Below are positions 1 to 7,471 of a DNA stretch of 64,000 bases, in pieces. Made by a program: the position numbers and the translations under genes. A model generated the notes under the pieces. The model searched no databases. It had not been told where the DNA came from and worked only from the letters and a program-made list of their open reading frames with translations. Every line of letters begins with the position of its first letter. Positions within the stretch are counted from its first letter, which is position 1. The stretch is from contig NZ_SOAM01000001.1 of assembly GCF_004364555.1 (NCBI RefSeq), positions 1,054,001-1,118,000 of the forward strand, given 5' to 3'. This DNA is from Amnibacterium kyonggiense. Lineage in GTDB: Bacteria > Actinomycetota > Actinomycetes > Actinomycetales > Microbacteriaceae.

Positions 1-333
1 ACGGACTCGCTGTCGTCGAGCCCGTCCCTCGATCCGATGGCGGACGTCGCGGCGCTCGTCGGCATCGCCCGGCGGCAGGGCTACGCGGGGGGCGACCTGC
101 ACGAGCGACTGCTCGCGGCGGCGACGCTCGGCGGGGCGCGGGCGATGGGCATCGACATCGGGCCGGATCGGCTCGGGCACCTCGCGGTCGGCGCGATCGC
201 GGACCTGACCGGGTTCCGGATGGCGGTCGGGTCGGTCGCGGACGCACTCGCGCAGCTGGCGGAGGCGGCGCCGGTCGACCGGTTGACGGTCGTCGGCGGC
301 GAGCCGCGATCGGGCGAGGAGGAGGAGCGATGA
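1..333 (+). CDS. Amidohydrolase-family protein, C-terminal part (5' end outside window)
   Basis: The reading frame is already open at base 1, so only the last 110 residues are seen. They resemble the C-terminal end of metal-dependent amidohydrolases of the chlorohydrolase/cytosine-deaminase type: a TDSLSSSPSLD segment near the start (metal-site Asp region), then LLAAATLGGARAMG and GxLxVGAIADL, which lead into the small beta domain of that family. The metal-binding HxH and the substrate pocket lie upstream of the window, so the substrate cannot be named. Its stop overlaps the start of the next gene (ATGA), suggesting translational coupling to the cupin. Confidence 0.7.
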   Translation, partial: TDSLSSSPSLDPMADVAALVGIARRQGYAGGDLHERLLAAATLGGARAMGIDIGPDRLGHLAVGAIADLTGFRMAVGSVADALAQLAEAAPVDRLTVVGGEPRSGEEEER

Positions 334-782
334 GGGCGGTCCGGCGCACGGTCGACGGGGCGGTGATCGAGGAGCTCGAGGTCCCGGCGCGGGCTGCGGC
401 GCTCGGGCTGGAGCCGCACCCGGAGGGCGGCTGGTACCGCCGCACCTGGGCCGCCTCCGTCGGGGTCGAGACGCCGAACGGCCTCCGTCCGGCGGCGACC
501 ATGATCCTGTTCCTGCTGCCGCCCGGCGAGGCGTCCGCGTGGCACGTCGTGACCTCGGACGAGACGTGGCTCTGGCACGGGCCCGAGCCGCTCGTGCTGC
601 AGCTCGGCGGCAGCGGCGAGCGGCCCGAGGAGGGCGAGCGGATCCTCCTCGGCCCGGACCGCCCGCAGGCGCTCGTGCCGGCCGGCGCCTGGCAGCGGAC
701 GCTGCCGTCCGCGGGCGAGACGCTCGTCAGCTGCGTCGTGAGCCCGGGCTTCGACTTCGCCGACTGGTCCCTCGAACCCTGA
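330..782 (+). CDS. Cupin-fold protein, DUF985 (Cupin_5) family
   Basis: A 150-residue soluble protein. After about 25 variable residues it contains the DUF985 signature: LEPHPEGGWYRRTW (residues about 28-41), TMILFLLPPGEASAWH (about 53-68), a DETWLWH segment, GAWQRT and CVVSPGFDFADW near the end. The family adopts a single-domain cupin barrel. Members are widespread, their biochemical role is unsettled, and no enzyme activity is assigned here. It overlaps the upstream amidohydrolase gene by 4 bp, so the two are probably co-translated. A hairpin follows directly after the stop. Confidence 0.85.
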   Translation: MRAVRRTVDGAVIEELEVPARAAALGLEPHPEGGWYRRTWAASVGVETPNGLRPAATMILFLLPPGEASAWHVVTSDETWLWHGPEPLVLQLGGSGERPEEGERILLGPDRPQALVPAGAWQRTLPSAGETLVSCVVSPGFDFADWSLEP

Positions 783-784
783 CG

Positions 785-838
785 CTCCGTGTCGGAGGCC
801 GACGCGCCCTGCAGGACGACGAGCCGGCCGACACGGAG
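785..838 (+). terminator. Stop-codon-proximal hairpin (family 2), between converging genes
   Basis: Eleven-base perfect arms CTCCGTGTCGG (785-795) and CCGACACGGAG (828-838) enclose a loop containing CCCTGCAGGACGACGAG. It begins two bases after the cupin stop and ends two bases before the stop of the opposing VOC gene, so it can serve both. No T-tract follows. The TGACGCTCCGT that opens it, including the stop codon, recurs after the MFS gene at 3948-3958. Confidence 0.6.
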
Positions 839-840
839 GG

Positions 841-1239
841 TCAGCCCTGCTGGAGCACCCGGATGACGTTGCCGGACGGATCGCGGAACGCGGCGTCGCG
901 CGGGCCCCACGGCTGATCGGCCGGCTCGGAGACGACCTCGGCGCCCGCCTGCACCGCGCGGTCGAACAGCGCCTCGAGGTCGTCCGTCACGAACACCCAC
1001 GGCCCGAGCGCGCCCTTGACCACGAGCTCCTCGAGCGCCTCGCCGTCCGCGGGGGACCGGCCGGCCTCCGGGTCCGAGAGCACGATCTGCGCACCGCCCG
1101 CCTCGCCGAGGGTGATCCAGCGGTGGCCGCCGGAGGAGACGTCCTGCGCGACGGGGAGGCCGAGCGCGTCGCGGTAGAAGGCCAGCGCCGCCTCCGGGTC
1201 CGAGACGGGGACGGGGGAGTACTGGAGGGAGATCGCCAT
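841..1239 (-). CDS. VOC superfamily (glyoxalase/bleomycin-resistance-like) protein
   Basis: A 132-residue protein with the two beta-alpha-beta-beta-beta modules of the vicinal oxygen chelate fold: VSDPEAALAFYRDALGLP at residues 13-30, a central HRWITL strand, then LEALFDRAVQAGAEV and the terminal FRDPSGNVIRVLQ motif. The metal and substrate cannot be predicted from this. A -10-like TAGCGT on the minus strand (1252-1247) ends seven bases before the ATG with no ribosome-binding site, so the transcript is probably leaderless. The AraC-type gene immediately upstream on the same strand is a likely regulator or operon partner. Confidence 0.85.
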   Translation of the reverse strand: MAISLQYSPVPVSDPEAALAFYRDALGLPVAQDVSSGGHRWITLGEAGGAQIVLSDPEAGRSPADGEALEELVVKGALGPWVFVTDDLEALFDRAVQAGAEVVSEPADQPWGPRDAAFRDPSGNVIRVLQQG

Positions 1240-1246
1240 GCCGCCG

Positions 1247-1252
1247 ACGCTA
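1247..1252 (-). promoter_or_regulatory. -10 element of the VOC gene, overlapping the AraC stop codon
   Basis: On the minus strand 1252-1247 reads TAGCGT. Its first three bases are the TAG stop of the AraC-type gene, and the VOC ATG begins seven bases further on. The hexamer fits the TANNNT -10 consensus, so the end of one gene appears to double as the promoter core of the next. Confidence 0.5.
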
Positions 1253-1681
1253 GGCCGCGGACGCCCGATCGGCTTCTCGGTTCCTGCTCGTCCTGCGGCG
1301 GGTCACGGCCTTCGCGGTGCAGTCGGGCATGAGCGCCTCCGCGGGGTGCGCGGCGGCGCGGTAGGCGGACGGCGTCATCCCGACGACCTCCGTGAACCGG
1401 CTGCTGAACGAGCCGAGCGAGGTGCAGCCGACCCGCATGCACGCGTCGGTGACGGTCGCGCCGGCGCGCAGCAGCGCGCACGCCCGCTCGATCCGCCGGG
1501 TCATCAGGTACTGGTACGGGCTCTCGCCGTAGACGGCCCGGAACCGGCGACTGAAGTGCGCGGCGGAGAGGTGGACCGAGGCGGCGATGGCGGGCACGTC
1601 GAGCGGCTCGGCGTAGCGGCGGTCGATCAGATCGCGGGCGCGGCGGAGGAGGACGAGCTCCTGCCTGCGCTCCGGGGTCAT
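1250..1681 (-). CDS. AraC-family transcriptional regulator, HTH-only form
   Basis: A 143-residue protein made almost wholly of the AraC/XylS DNA-binding domain: a first helix-turn-helix in LDVPAIAASVHLSAAHFSRRFRAVYGESP and a second in TVTDACMRVGCTSLGSFSSRFTEVVGMTPSAYR. The usual N-terminal effector domain is absent. The C-terminal 30 residues are basic. I chose the ATG at 1681 because TACCGT on the minus strand (1694-1689) lies seven bases before it, matching the leaderless promoters elsewhere here. It precedes the VOC gene in the same direction; stand-alone AraC DNA-binding proteins beside VOC genes are a frequent actinobacterial arrangement. Confidence 0.85.
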   Translation of the reverse strand: MTPERRQELVLLRRARDLIDRRYAEPLDVPAIAASVHLSAAHFSRRFRAVYGESPYQYLMTRRIERACALLRAGATVTDACMRVGCTSLGSFSSRFTEVVGMTPSAYRAAAHPAEALMPDCTAKAVTRRRTSRNREADRASAA

Positions 1682-1703
1682 GCGCCGTACGGTAGCGCGC
1701 CGC

Positions 1704-2585
1704 TCAGCGGCTGCCCAGGGGCGCCTGCGCCGACAGGGTCGCACTCCGGATCGCGGTGGTGAGCGCCTCGACCGCCGGCTTCGGGGCGGCCGGGTTGGCG
1801 AGCAGCCGGAAGTCCACCGCGCCGAGCGCCGGCAGCCCGAGGCGGATCTCGACCTTCTGCAGGTCGGCGGGGATGAGCGAGTGCGCGAGCACCGCGATCC
1901 CGAGCCCGGCACGGGTCGCCGCGAGCATCGCGTTGATGTCGCGCACGGTGCAGGCGACGCGCCACCGTCGACCCGCCGCTTCGAGAGCGTCGATCGCCAT
2001 CCGCCGCGTGAAGCTCGGCGCGCGGTGGACGACGAGCGGCACCTGCTCCTCCTTCACGAACGGCTCCGCGTCCTCCGCCGCCCAGACGAACTGGTCGCGC
2101 AGCACGAGGGTGCCCTCGCCCGCCTCCACCGACGGCTGCTTCACGAAGACGAGGTCGAGCTGTCCCGCGGCGAGCCGCCGCGTGAGCACGTGGCTCTGCT
2201 CGACGGAGAGCTCGAGGTCGACCTGCGGGTTCAGGCGGCGGAACTGCCGCACGATGCGCGGCAGCTGCGTGATCGCCAGGTCGTCGGCGGTGCCGAAGCG
2301 CAGCCGGCCGCGCGTGGGGGAGGTGCGGAAGTAGGACTCCGCGTCGGCGTGCGCCCCGAGGATGCGGTGCGCGAAGCCGGCCAGCGCCTCGCCCGCCTCC
2401 GTCGGCCGGACGCCACGCGTCTCCCGCACGAAGAGCGGGCGGCCGACCTCGTCCTCGAGGCGGCGCATCTGCTGGCTGACGGTCGGTTGGCTGATGCCGA
2501 GCTGCTGCGCGGCCACGGTGAAGCTGCGGCCGCCGGCGACGGCGAGGAACGTGCGGAGGAGCGCCGGGTCGTACACCGTCACCAT
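1704..2585 (-). CDS. LysR-type transcriptional regulator
   Basis: A 293-residue protein. The N-terminal winged helix-turn-helix is clear (LLRTFLAVAGGRSFTVAAQQLGIS...QMRRLEDEVGRPLFVR, residues about 8-55), followed by a LysR effector-binding domain from about residue 85 to 290. Standard length for the family. It is divergent from an MFS transporter gene and the 78-base spacer holds a large dyad, so control of that transporter and of itself is the natural reading. A minus-strand GATTCT seven bases before the ATG at 2585 could be its -10 and lies within the dyad arm. An upstream in-frame ATG would add 13 residues but would run through the dyad. Confidence 0.9.
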   Translation of the reverse strand: MVTVYDPALLRTFLAVAGGRSFTVAAQQLGISQPTVSQQMRRLEDEVGRPLFVRETRGVRPTEAGEALAGFAHRILGAHADAESYFRTSPTRGRLRFGTADDLAITQLPRIVRQFRRLNPQVDLELSVEQSHVLTRRLAAGQLDLVFVKQPSVEAGEGTLVLRDQFVWAAEDAEPFVKEEQVPLVVHRAPSFTRRMAIDALEAAGRRWRVACTVRDINAMLAATRAGLGIAVLAHSLIPADLQKVEIRLGLPALGAVDFRLLANPAAPKPAVEALTTAIRSATLSAQAPLGSR

Positions 2586-2586
2586 C

Positions 2587-2635
2587 CATTCGAGAATCGG
2601 ATGACGGATATCGAACTCCATCCGTGTCTCGAATG
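2587..2635. promoter_or_regulatory. Nested dyad operator between LysR gene and MFS gene
   Basis: Two pairs of perfect inverted repeats share one centre at base 2611: outer arms CATTCGAGA (2587-2595) and TCTCGAATG (2627-2635), inner arms CGGATG (2598-2603) and CATCCG (2619-2624). The centre reads ACGGATATCGAACTC. The dyad begins two bases from the LysR start codon and ends 28 bases before the MFS ATG. LysR proteins bind such dyads as tetramers, so this is the expected site for control of the MFS gene and autorepression. Confidence 0.7.
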
Positions 2636-2663
2636 CCAGCCTGTCCGTACCGTGGACCTGCTC

Positions 2664-3950
2664 ATGTCCTTCGCCCTGCACGTCCCCGCCCGCATCCGCC
2701 CCGCCTTCAGCGGCTTCGCCCCGCTCTCCGTCCCGAACTACCGCCGGTTCGCCGGCTCCAACGTGCTCGCCATGAGCGCCACCTGGATGCAGCGCATCGC
2801 CCAGGACTGGCTCGTGCTGCAGCTCACGCACAGTGTCACCGCGGTCGGGATCACGACCGCGGCGCAGTTCGCGCCCTCGATCCTGTTCGGCCTCCACGGC
2901 GGCGTCGTCGTCGACCGGTTCCCGCGGCGCCGGCTGCTCATGGTCACCCAATCGCTCGTCGGGCTCGTCAGCGTGCTGCTCGCGGTCGTGGCCCTGACCG
3001 GCACCGCGACGGTCTGGCTCGTGTGGGCGGCGGCGTTCGCCATCGGCTGCGTGACCGTCGTCGACAATCCGGGCCGGCAGGTGTTCGTCAACGAGCTCGT
3101 CGGGCGGCGGCACCTGAAGAACGCGCTGAACCTCAACGCGGCGGTGTTCCAGCTCGGGGCGTTCATGGGGCCGGCGGTGGCCGGCGGACTCATCGGCTGG
3201 GTCGGTGGCGGCTGGGCGTTCGCGATCAACGCGGCGGCCTGCTGCGTCACGGTGCTGATGCTGAGCCGCCTCGACGCCTCGCAGCTGCAGCCGGTGCCGA
3301 GGCCGCAGCGCCGCCCGCACGCCCTCCGGGAGGGGCTCGCGTTCGTGCTCCGCACACCGGCGATCCGCTACTCGATCCTCATGCTCGCCTTCCTCAGCGT
3401 CTTCACGCTGACGATGCCGGTGCTGCTCGCCGCCTTCGCGACGCAGGTCTTCCACCTCGGCGCCTCCGGGTACGGGCTCTTCAACTCCGTCGGGGCGCTC
3501 GGCGCCGTCGCGGGCGCGCTGGCCTCCACGCGGCTGACGCACCTGCGGCTCCGCATCGTCGTGCTGTGCGGCACGGGCTGGGCGGCCGCGCTCGCGCTCG
3601 CGGCCTTCATGCCGAGCGTGCCGACGTTCTGCGCGGCGCTGATCGTGACCGGCGTCGGCAGCCAGTACTTCTTCCAGTCCGGCAACCCGCTCGTGCAGCT
3701 GAGCACGCTGCCGGAGGTCCGCGGCCGCGTCATCTCCGTGTGGGTGCTCGTGGTGCTCGGCGGCCAGGGCATCGGCGGCCCGATCATGGGCGGCATCGTC
3801 GACGCGCTCGGCGCCCGCGGCGGGATGCTCGTCGCCGGCGGCGTGCCGGCGGTCGCGGGGATCGTGCTGTCCGTCCTCCTGGCCCGCCGCGGCTCGCTCA
3901 AGCTGTCGGTGTCCACGACCCGCCCCCGCATCGCCATCACCGAGCGCTGA
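2664..3950 (+). CDS. MFS transporter, 12-TM drug-efflux-like (DHA3/enterobactin-exporter-like)
   Basis: A 428-residue integral membrane protein with about 12 hydrophobic helices. Features typical of the MFS_3 group are NYRRFAGSNVLAMSATWMQRIAQDWLVLQLT near the N-terminus, the loop 2-3 motif GVVVDRFPRRRLL, DNPGRQVFVNELV in the first half, and PEVRGRVISVWV in the second. Members export small hydrophobic compounds or siderophores; the substrate here is unknown. The divergent LysR gene is the likely regulator. The start was taken at the ATG 2664; an in-frame GTG at 2652 would add four residues. A hairpin follows the stop. Confidence 0.85.
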   Translation: MSFALHVPARIRPAFSGFAPLSVPNYRRFAGSNVLAMSATWMQRIAQDWLVLQLTHSVTAVGITTAAQFAPSILFGLHGGVVVDRFPRRRLLMVTQSLVGLVSVLLAVVALTGTATVWLVWAAAFAIGCVTVVDNPGRQVFVNELVGRRHLKNALNLNAAVFQLGAFMGPAVAGGLIGWVGGGWAFAINAAACCVTVLMLSRLDASQLQPVPRPQRRPHALREGLAFVLRTPAIRYSILMLAFLSVFTLTMPVLLAAFATQVFHLGASGYGLFNSVGALGAVAGALASTRLTHLRLRIVVLCGTGWAAALALAAFMPSVPTFCAALIVTGVGSQYFFQSGNPLVQLSTLPEVRGRVISVWVLVVLGGQGIGGPIMGGIVDALGARGGMLVAGGVPAVAGIVLSVLLARRGSLKLSVSTTRPRIAITER

Positions 3951-3955
3951 CGCTC

Positions 3956-3986
3956 CGTTCTGAAGGACTCGGCGTCCTGCACGACG
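3956..3986 (+). terminator. Imperfect hairpin after the MFS gene (family 2)
   Basis: Arms CGTTCTGAAGGAC (3956-3968) and GTCCTGCACGACG (3974-3986) pair with two mismatches and one G-T pair around a five-base loop TCGGC. The 3' tail ACGAAGAATG matches the tail of the hairpin after the DEAD-box gene at 39545-39554. No T-tract. Confidence 0.5.
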
Positions 3987-3993
3987 AAGAATG

Positions 3994-4032
3994 ACGGCCC
4001 GAAACACCGTCGTGACTCCGGGCCGTTACGCT
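3994..4032 (+). promoter_or_regulatory. Stem-loop plus -10 element upstream of the amino-acid ABC operon
   Basis: ACGGCCCG (3994-4001) and CGGGCCGT (4019-4026) form a perfect eight-base stem with a 17-base loop. TACGCT (4027-4032) follows immediately and ends eight bases before the GTG of the binding-protein gene, fitting a leaderless promoter. The stem could be an operator over the promoter or part of the terminator of the upstream gene; the sequence does not decide. Confidence 0.45.
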
Positions 4033-4040
4033 CCCCGACC

Positions 4041-4904
4041 GTGATCCGTCGCCGTTCCCTCCTCGTCACCACCGGTCTCGCGGCCGTCGCGCTCGCGCTG
4101 AGCGCCTGCAGCGGCACGTCGTCGACCCCGGCGGCGAGCTCGTCCGGAGGCAGCGCCGCCGCGAGCGGTCCCGCCGCGCTGCAGACGGTGGTGCCCGGCA
4201 AGCTCACCGTCGCGACCGGGCAGCCGGCGTACTCGCCGTGGGTGGAGGACAACGACCCGACGTCCGGCAAGGGCTTCGAGTCCGCCGTGACCTACGCGGT
4301 GGCGAAGCAGCTGGGCTACGCGAAGAGCGACGTCGTCTGGGCGCGCTCGAGCTTCGACTCCGCGATCACGCCGGGCGCGAAGACGTGGGACCTGAACATC
4401 CAGCAGTTCTCCATCACGAAGGACCGCGAGAAGGTCGTCGACTTCTCCTCGCCGTACTACACGACGACTCAGGCGGTGGTGACGACGAAGGGGTCGAAGG
4501 CCGCCGGCGTCACCACGCTCGCGGGCCTGAAGGGGCTGAAGATCGGCGTCGCGACGGGGACGACGAGCTACACGGTCGTGAACGCGCAGGTCGGGCAGCC
4601 GGCCGTCTTCAGCACGGTCGACGACGCCGTGCAGGCGCTCAAGACGAAGCAGGTCGACGCGGTCGTCACGGACCTGCCCGGCGCGTACTACATCGCGGGC
4701 GCGCAGCTGAAGGACGGCGTGGTGTCCGCGCAGTTCGCCGATTCGAGCGACGGCGGCGACCAGTTCGCCTACGTCCTCCCGAAGCGCTCCCCGCTGACGA
4801 AGCCGGTGAGCGCGGCGATCGACGCGCTCGCGAAGTCGGGCGAGCTGAAGCAGCTCACGGACGAGTGGCTCTCCTCCGCGGTGAAGGTGCCCGTGCTCCA
4901 GTGA
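4041..4904 (+). CDS. Amino-acid ABC transporter substrate-binding lipoprotein
   Basis: A 287-residue exported lipoprotein. The N-terminus has MIRRRSLL, a hydrophobic core and the lipobox LSAC (Cys about residue 23), then an Ala/Ser/Gly-rich linker to about residue 50. The remainder is a family 3 (SBP_bac_3) periplasmic-type fold, including the DREKVVDFSSPYYTT segment that marks polar amino-acid binding proteins. It is the first gene of a binding protein-permease-ATPase operon with 4-bp overlaps at both junctions. The GTG start at 4041 follows a -10-like TACGCT by eight bases. The exact amino acid cannot be told. Confidence 0.9.
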   Translation: MIRRRSLLVTTGLAAVALALSACSGTSSTPAASSSGGSAAASGPAALQTVVPGKLTVATGQPAYSPWVEDNDPTSGKGFESAVTYAVAKQLGYAKSDVVWARSSFDSAITPGAKTWDLNIQQFSITKDREKVVDFSSPYYTTTQAVVTTKGSKAAGVTTLAGLKGLKIGVATGTTSYTVVNAQVGQPAVFSTVDDAVQALKTKQVDAVVTDLPGAYYIAGAQLKDGVVSAQFADSSDGGDQFAYVLPKRSPLTKPVSAAIDALAKSGELKQLTDEWLSSAVKVPVLQ

Positions 4905-5746
4905 GCCACGAGCCGTCGGCCGTCGAGCTCGAACGGCGCGCGTACCGGCGGGGACGCTCCGTCCGGTCCGTCGTCGTCGCGGTGGTGTCCTCGCTCGTCG
5001 TGGTCGCCGCCGTCTGGCTCTTCGTCGTCAACACGAAGGGGTGGGCGGCGGCCCAGCGGACGTTCTTCGACCCCGCGGAGGCGGCGAAGACGTTCCCCGC
5101 CGTCCTCGCCGGGCTCTGGGTCAACGTCTACGTCCTCTTCTTCGCCGCGATCGGCGTCGCGGTCTTCGCGACCCTGCTCGCCGTGATCCGGACGCTGCGC
5201 GGCCCCGTGTTCGCGCCGCTGCGCTTCCTCGCCGCCGCCTACACGGACCTGTTCCGCGGTGTGCCGATGATCGTGCTCATCTACCTCGTCGGCTTCGGCA
5301 TCCCCGCCCTCGGCGTCCTGCCGCTGATCGACCCGCGCATCCTCGGCGGCGTCGCGCTCGTGATCGGGTACTCGGCGTACGTCGCGGAGGTCCTCCGCGC
5401 GGGCATCGAGTCCGTGCACCCGTCGCAGCGCCTGGCCGCCCGGTCGCTCGGGCTGAGCTACGCGCAGACCCTCCGTCTCGTCGTCCTGCCGCAGGGCGTG
5501 CGGCGGGTCGTGCCCGCGCTCGTGAACGACTTCGTCTCGATGCAGAAGGACGTCGGGCTGATCTCGATCCTCGGCGTCGTCGACGCGATCAGCGCGGCGA
5601 ACATCGCGAAGGCGATCTCGTTCAACTACACGTCGTTCGTGATCGCGGGGCTGCTCTTCATCCTGCTGAGCCTCCCGTTCATCCAGTTGACGAACCACCT
5701 CGAGCGCCGCGCGCTCGCCCGCCAGCAGCAGGGGGCGGTCGTATGA
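4901..5746 (+). CDS. Polar amino-acid ABC transporter permease (HisM/GlnP type)
   Basis: A 281-residue inner-membrane protein. After a cytoplasmic basic stretch (ERRAYRRGRSVR) and one leading membrane helix, it carries the HEQRo permease domain: GLWVNVYVLFFAAIGVAVFATLLAVIR, AAYTDLFRGVPMIVLIYLV and the EAA loop YVAEVLRAGIESVHPSQRLAARSLGLS, which contacts the ATPase. The GTG start at 4901 overlaps the binding-protein stop and the gene overlaps the ATPase start by 4 bp. As a single permease gene it probably functions as a homodimer. Confidence 0.92.
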   Translation: MSHEPSAVELERRAYRRGRSVRSVVVAVVSSLVVVAAVWLFVVNTKGWAAAQRTFFDPAEAAKTFPAVLAGLWVNVYVLFFAAIGVAVFATLLAVIRTLRGPVFAPLRFLAAAYTDLFRGVPMIVLIYLVGFGIPALGVLPLIDPRILGGVALVIGYSAYVAEVLRAGIESVHPSQRLAARSLGLSYAQTLRLVVLPQGVRRVVPALVNDFVSMQKDVGLISILGVVDAISAANIAKAISFNYTSFVIAGLLFILLSLPFIQLTNHLERRALARQQQGAVV

Positions 5747-6480
5747 GCCCCGTCCTGCGCACCGAGGGCGTCGTGAAGGCCTTCGGCGACCGCGTCGTCC
5801 TGGACGGCGTCGACGTGACCGTCTCGCAGCACGAGGTCGTGGTGCTCATCGGGGCCTCCGGCTCCGGCAAGTCGACCCTGCTGCGCACGATCAACCTGCT
5901 CGAGCCGATCGACGACGGCCGGATCTGGCTGGCCGGGGAAGACGTCAGCGACCCGCGCGTCGACGTCGACGCGGTGCGCGGCCGGATCGGCGTCGTGTTC
6001 CAGCAGTTCAACCTGTTCCCGCACCTCTCGGTGCTCGACAACGTGACGCTCGCGGCCCGGCACGTGCACCGCACGCCGAAGGCGGAGGCGGAGGAGACCG
6101 GGCGTCGCCTCCTCGAGCGCGTCGGGCTCGCGGACTTCGCGAAGGCCTACCCCGACCGCCTCTCCGGCGGTCAGCAGCAGCGGGTCGCGATCGTCCGCGC
6201 GATCGCGACGAACCCGGAGCTGCTGCTCCTCGACGAGATCACGAGCGCGCTCGACCCGCAGCTCGTCGGCGAGGTGCTCGACCTCGTCGCCGAGCTGAAG
6301 GAGCAGGGCTCCACGATCCTCATGACGACGCACGAGATGCACTTCGCGGAGCACGCCGCCGACCGGGTCGTGTTCCTGAAGGACGGGCGCATCGCGGAGG
6401 AGGGGCCGCCCGCACAGGTCCTCCGCGACCCGCAGCACGAGGACACCCGCGCGTTCCTCGCCCGCTTCCGCGACCGGTAG
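5743..6480 (+). CDS. Polar amino-acid ABC transporter ATP-binding protein (GlnQ/HisP type)
   Basis: A 245-residue nucleotide-binding subunit. Walker A is GASGSGKST (residues about 38-46), the Q-loop is VVFQQFNLFPHLSVLDNV, the signature is [11 protein letters not shown], Walker B is LLLLDEITSALDP and the switch His lies in MTTHEMHFA. The TSALDP form is the usual one in polar amino-acid importers. It is the last gene of the importer operon and converges with the thioredoxin-like gene, leaving nine bases between stop codons and no obvious terminator. Confidence 0.95.
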   Translation: MSPVLRTEGVVKAFGDRVVLDGVDVTVSQHEVVVLIGASGSGKSTLLRTINLLEPIDDGRIWLAGEDVSDPRVDVDAVRGRIGVVFQQFNLFPHLSVLDNVTLAARHVHRTPKAEAEETGRRLLERVGLADFAKAYPDRLSGGQQQRVAIVRAIATNPELLLLDEITSALDPQLVGEVLDLVAELKEQGSTILMTTHEMHFAEHAADRVVFLKDGRIAEEGPPAQVLRDPQHEDTRAFLARFRDR

Positions 6481-6489
6481 CGCGCGTCT

Positions 6490-6759
6490 CTACAGGTGCT
6501 GCGCCAGGAGGGTGAGCACCTGCGGCGCCGAGGGGACGCCGGCAGCGCGGGCGAGCTCCGTGCCGTCCGCCGCCGTCAGCACCGTCGTCGGCGTCGCCAC
6601 GATGTCGCGGCGCTCGCTCTCGTCGGGGTCGTCCGCGACGTTGACTTCGCGCAGCTCGACCCGATCGCCCAGCAGGCCCGCGGCGTCCTCCAGCGTCCGA
6701 CGCGTCTGCGCGCACGCGCCGCAGAAGCTCGAGCTGTAGAGCGTGAGCACGACGGGCAC
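6490..6759 (-). CDS. Small thioredoxin-like protein with CGAC motif
   Basis: The conserved core is about 85 residues: LTLYSSSFCGACAQTRRTLEDA with a CxxC (CGAC) redox motif, an Asp-rich strand VNVADDPDESE, a cis-Pro segment in VATPTTVL and a C-terminal helix. This is a compact thioredoxin/glutaredoxin-like fold that could reduce disulfides in the cytosol. The start is uncertain. I used the GTG at 6759 because it opens the conserved core and leaves room for the promoter of the divergent DJ-1 gene. In-frame ATGs at 6879 and 6903 would add poorly conserved residues. Confidence 0.6.
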   Translation of the reverse strand: MPVVLTLYSSSFCGACAQTRRTLEDAAGLLGDRVELREVNVADDPDESERRDIVATPTTVLTAADGTELARAAGVPSAPQVLTLLAQHL

Positions 6760-6901
6760 GGGAGGGAGAGCGCGCGGCGCCGCCAGGACATTCCCGGCGC
6801 GGACCGGGCTCGCGTCCACCTCCGCGCCAGCGGTCGCCGAGGCGCGTCGCGCACGCTGGTCGCAGCGGCCGGGTTCCATCGGCCGCGCGAGGAGGAGTGA
6901 C

Positions 6902-7471
6902 ATGGCGGACAGCGGTCTCGGCGGGCGGAAGGTGCTCGCGATCGTCACGAACTACGGGGTCGAGCAGGACGAGCTGATCGTGCCCGTCGAGCGGCTGCGC
7001 GGCAGCGGCGCGACCGTGGACGTCGCCGCGCAGGAGCGGGAGGACGTCGTCACGCTGGTGGGCGACAAGGATCCCGGACAGCAGGTCACCCCGACGGCGA
7101 CGATCTCGGAGGTCGACCCCTCCGGATACGACCTCCTGCTGCTGCCGGGCGGCGCGATCAACGCCGACCAGCTGCGGCTCGACGAGGACGCCGTCCGCAT
7201 CGCGAAGGCGTTCGTGGACGCCGGGAAGCCGATCGGCGCAATCTGCCACGCGCCCTGGACCCTGGTCGAGGCCGGCGCCGTGCAGGGCAAGCGGCTGACG
7301 TCGTTCCGGTCGCTGCGGACCGACCTGCGGAACGCGGGCGGCGACTGGGTGGACGAGGCGGTCGTGGTCGACCCGTCCGGCGGATGGACGCTCATCACCT
7401 CGCGCGACCCCGACGACCTCGACGCGTTCGTCGGCGCGCTCGACGAGGCGCTCGCTCCCGTCTCCAGCTGA
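6902..7471 (+). CDS. DJ-1/PfpI superfamily protein (YhbO/PfpI-like)
   Basis: A 189-residue protein with the class-I glutamine-amidotransferase-like fold. Key residues are a glutamate in GVEQDELIVPVERLR near residue 20 and the nucleophile-elbow cysteine in IGAICHAPWTLVEAG (Cys about residue 116), followed by the His of CHAP. This is the PfpI/YhbO pattern, a family reported as stress proteins with deglycase or peptidase-like activity; the reaction is disputed. AGGAGGAG sits seven bases before the ATG, so this gene is led by a Shine-Dalgarno site. Its stop abuts the stop of the opposing winged-helix gene. Confidence 0.88.
   Translation: MADSGLGGRKVLAIVTNYGVEQDELIVPVERLRGSGATVDVAAQEREDVVTLVGDKDPGQQVTPTATISEVDPSGYDLLLLPGGAINADQLRLDEDAVRIAKAFVDAGKPIGAICHAPWTLVEAGAVQGKRLTSFRSLRTDLRNAGGDWVDEAVVVDPSGGWTLITSRDPDDLDAFVGALDEALAPVSS

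Noticed and set aside
2586-2624. A longer LysR protein starting at an upstream in-frame ATG
   Set aside because: It would place coding sequence through the symmetrical operator and add residues not typical of LysR N-termini.
6760-6901. Coding extension of the thioredoxin-like gene over the DJ-1 promoter region
   Set aside because: The extra residues lack thioredoxin-fold features, and the DJ-1 gene needs upstream space, so it was left as a non-coding spacer with a note on alternative starts.
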